From NCBI GenBank assembly GCA_002494125.1, contig DLBD01000120.1:1-5591 (forward strand): a stretch of 5,591 nucleotides of DNA, read 5' to 3'. Below are positions 5,049 to 5,591 of this stretch, piece after piece; the first letter of the stretch is position 1, and each line of letters starts with the position of its first letter. Origin of the DNA: Ruminococcaceae bacterium UBA7030 (GTDB lineage Bacteria; Bacillota; Clostridia; Oscillospirales; Acutalibacteraceae). The notes under the pieces were generated by a model. The model searched no databases. It was given only the letters and a program-made list of their open reading frames with translations, and was not told where the DNA came from. Position numbers and translations under genes: made by a program.

Positions 5049-5084
5049 TTTAGCTATATAATAAACTTTTTAGGAGGAAAAACC

Positions 5085-5591
5085 ATGAGCAAAATGACAA
5101 AGGAACAAATCTTACAGAGCGCAAAGGAGAATAACGTTGAATTCGTCAGACTTCAGTTTACGGACTTATTCGGCAAAATGAAGAATGTTGCCATTACGGT
5201 ATCTCAGCTTGAAAAAGCGCTGGATAACGACTGTATGTTTGACGGCTCGTCAATCGACGGCTTCGTAAGAATAGACGAAAGCGATATGTATCTTCACCCC
5301 GATTACGATACCTGGGCAATCGTTCCGTGGAGAAAGCACGAGAATATTCAGACAGGCAGACTTATCTGCTCTGTATATAAAGCCGACAATAAAACGCCGT
5401 TTGAAGGCGACCCGAGAAACGTTTTAATCAAGGTTATGGAGGAAGCGAAGAAACTCGGCTACGGCTTCAACGTCGGTCCCGAATGTGAATTCTTCCTTTT
5501 CAAACTTGACGAGGATGGCAAACCTACCATTGAGCTTGGTGACGAGGCAGGCTATTTTGACCTTAACCCGATTGACCACGGCGAAAACTGC
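5085..5591 (+). CDS. glnA: Glutamine synthetase type I, N-terminal part (3' truncated by window)
   Basis: Glutamine synthetase makes glutamine from glutamate, ammonia and ATP and is the main entry point for ammonium; it works as a cytosolic dodecamer. The 169 visible codons cover the N-terminal beta-grasp domain and the start of the catalytic domain. Clear motifs are FTDLFGKMKN (25-34), MFDGSSIDGFVRIDESDMYL (51-70), the WAIVPWR strand (77-83), and GPECEFFLF (131-139) with metal-binding Glu133 and Glu135, followed by YFDLNPIDHGENC at the window edge. Arg62 matches the Arg linked to glutamine feedback inhibition in the B. subtilis GSI-alpha enzyme, so feedback control rather than adenylylation is expected. 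AGGAGG (5072-5077), 7 nt from the ATG, fixes the start. Expression is probably controlled through the upstream hairpin leader. Confidence 0.97.
   Translation, partial: MSKMTKEQILQSAKENNVEFVRLQFTDLFGKMKNVAITVSQLEKALDNDCMFDGSSIDGFVRIDESDMYLHPDYDTWAIVPWRKHENIQTGRLICSVYKADNKTPFEGDPRNVLIKVMEEAKKLGYGFNVGPECEFFLFKLDEDGKPTIELGDEAGYFDLNPIDHGENC

Larger units (their letters stand above)
4895..5084 (+). promoter_or_regulatory. Structured glnA mRNA leader with three tandem covarying hairpins
   Basis: The leader holds three copies of one module: unpaired AGGCAA, then W, then a hairpin with left arm GGVGTCTTT. AGGCAA begins at 4898, 4956 and 5012, so the period is 58 and 56 nt. The variable arm position is G, A and C in the three copies, and its partner changes to match (4907-4930 G-C, 4965-4989 A-U, 5021-5046 C-G). 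The third hairpin ends about 21 nt before the glnA ribosome binding site. Such an array upstream of glutamine synthetase suggests transcription attenuation, antitermination or regulated processing in response to nitrogen. I do not recognise it as a described riboswitch. Confidence 0.8.

Noticed and set aside
4895..5051. glnA leader as a classical two-hairpin ANTAR antiterminator target
   Set aside because: ANTAR targets carry hexanucleotide loops with A at position 1 and G at position 4. The loops here are GAAA, UUUAU and GCAA on simple local folding; even opened to six bases they do not fit. An ANTAR-like regulator remains possible but the known consensus is not met.
5057..5062. TATAAT just upstream of the glnA ribosome binding site as a second promoter
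   Set aside because: The hexamer is perfect, but no -35-like sequence lies at 16-18 nt, there is no extended -10, and the region is A+T-rich.
4895..5084. glnA leader as a T-box or cyanobacterial glutamine riboswitch
   Set aside because: No T-box sequence or specifier stem is present, and three repeated simple hairpins do not resemble the multi-helix glutamine riboswitch, which is known from cyanobacteria.

Overview
This is a chromosomal window of moderately A+T-rich DNA. It most resembles a gut Clostridia genome in the Ruminococcaceae/Oscillospirales style. That placement is an inference from protein flavour: a GSI-alpha type glutamine synthetase, a DegV protein, a cytosolic Zn-dependent phospholipase C-like protein, and a TnpV protein paired with what looks like a DUF6809 protein. 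Strong GGAGG-type ribosome binding sites and short U-tailed terminators fit the same picture. All recognised genes lie on the + strand.

Layout. Positions 1-418 hold the 3' end of argH (argininosuccinate lyase), closed by a clear terminator. A near-consensus sigma-A promoter (455-483) then drives a DegV-family gene (517-1374). A terminator-like GC hairpin (1386-1407) comes next, and only a few bases beyond it starts a tightly packed three-gene run: an RluA-family pseudouridine synthase (1413-2261), a Zn-dependent phospholipase C-like protein (2261-3178, 1-nt overlap) and luxS (3175-3651, 4-nt overlap). Two hairpins follow luxS; the second (3762-3804) is a strong terminator.

Next comes a small accessory cassette. 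It holds a TnpV-family gene (3872-4249) and a short gene resembling DUF6809 proteins (4254-4517), closed by a perfect 11-bp terminator hairpin. No transposase or recombinase is visible with it. Positions 4550-4859 are A+T-rich and hold no convincing gene, only an imperfect direct repeat with a 100-bp period and a small inverted repeat.

The window ends with glnA (5085 to beyond the end). Between a plausible promoter (4860-4888) and the glnA ribosome binding site lies the most striking element: three tandem hairpins, 56-58 nt apart. Each opens with the same unpaired AGGCAA and a left arm of GGVGTCTTT. The variable position in the arm covaries in all three copies (G-C, A-U, C-G), so selection on RNA pairing is likely. 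I do not recognise it as a known riboswitch or as a clean ANTAR target. It is the best candidate here for an undescribed regulatory system, probably controlling glutamine synthetase in response to nitrogen status.

The second notable point is that the luxS product carries Ser in the PMG-C-RTG motif where canonical LuxS has its catalytic Cys, while the three zinc ligands are kept.
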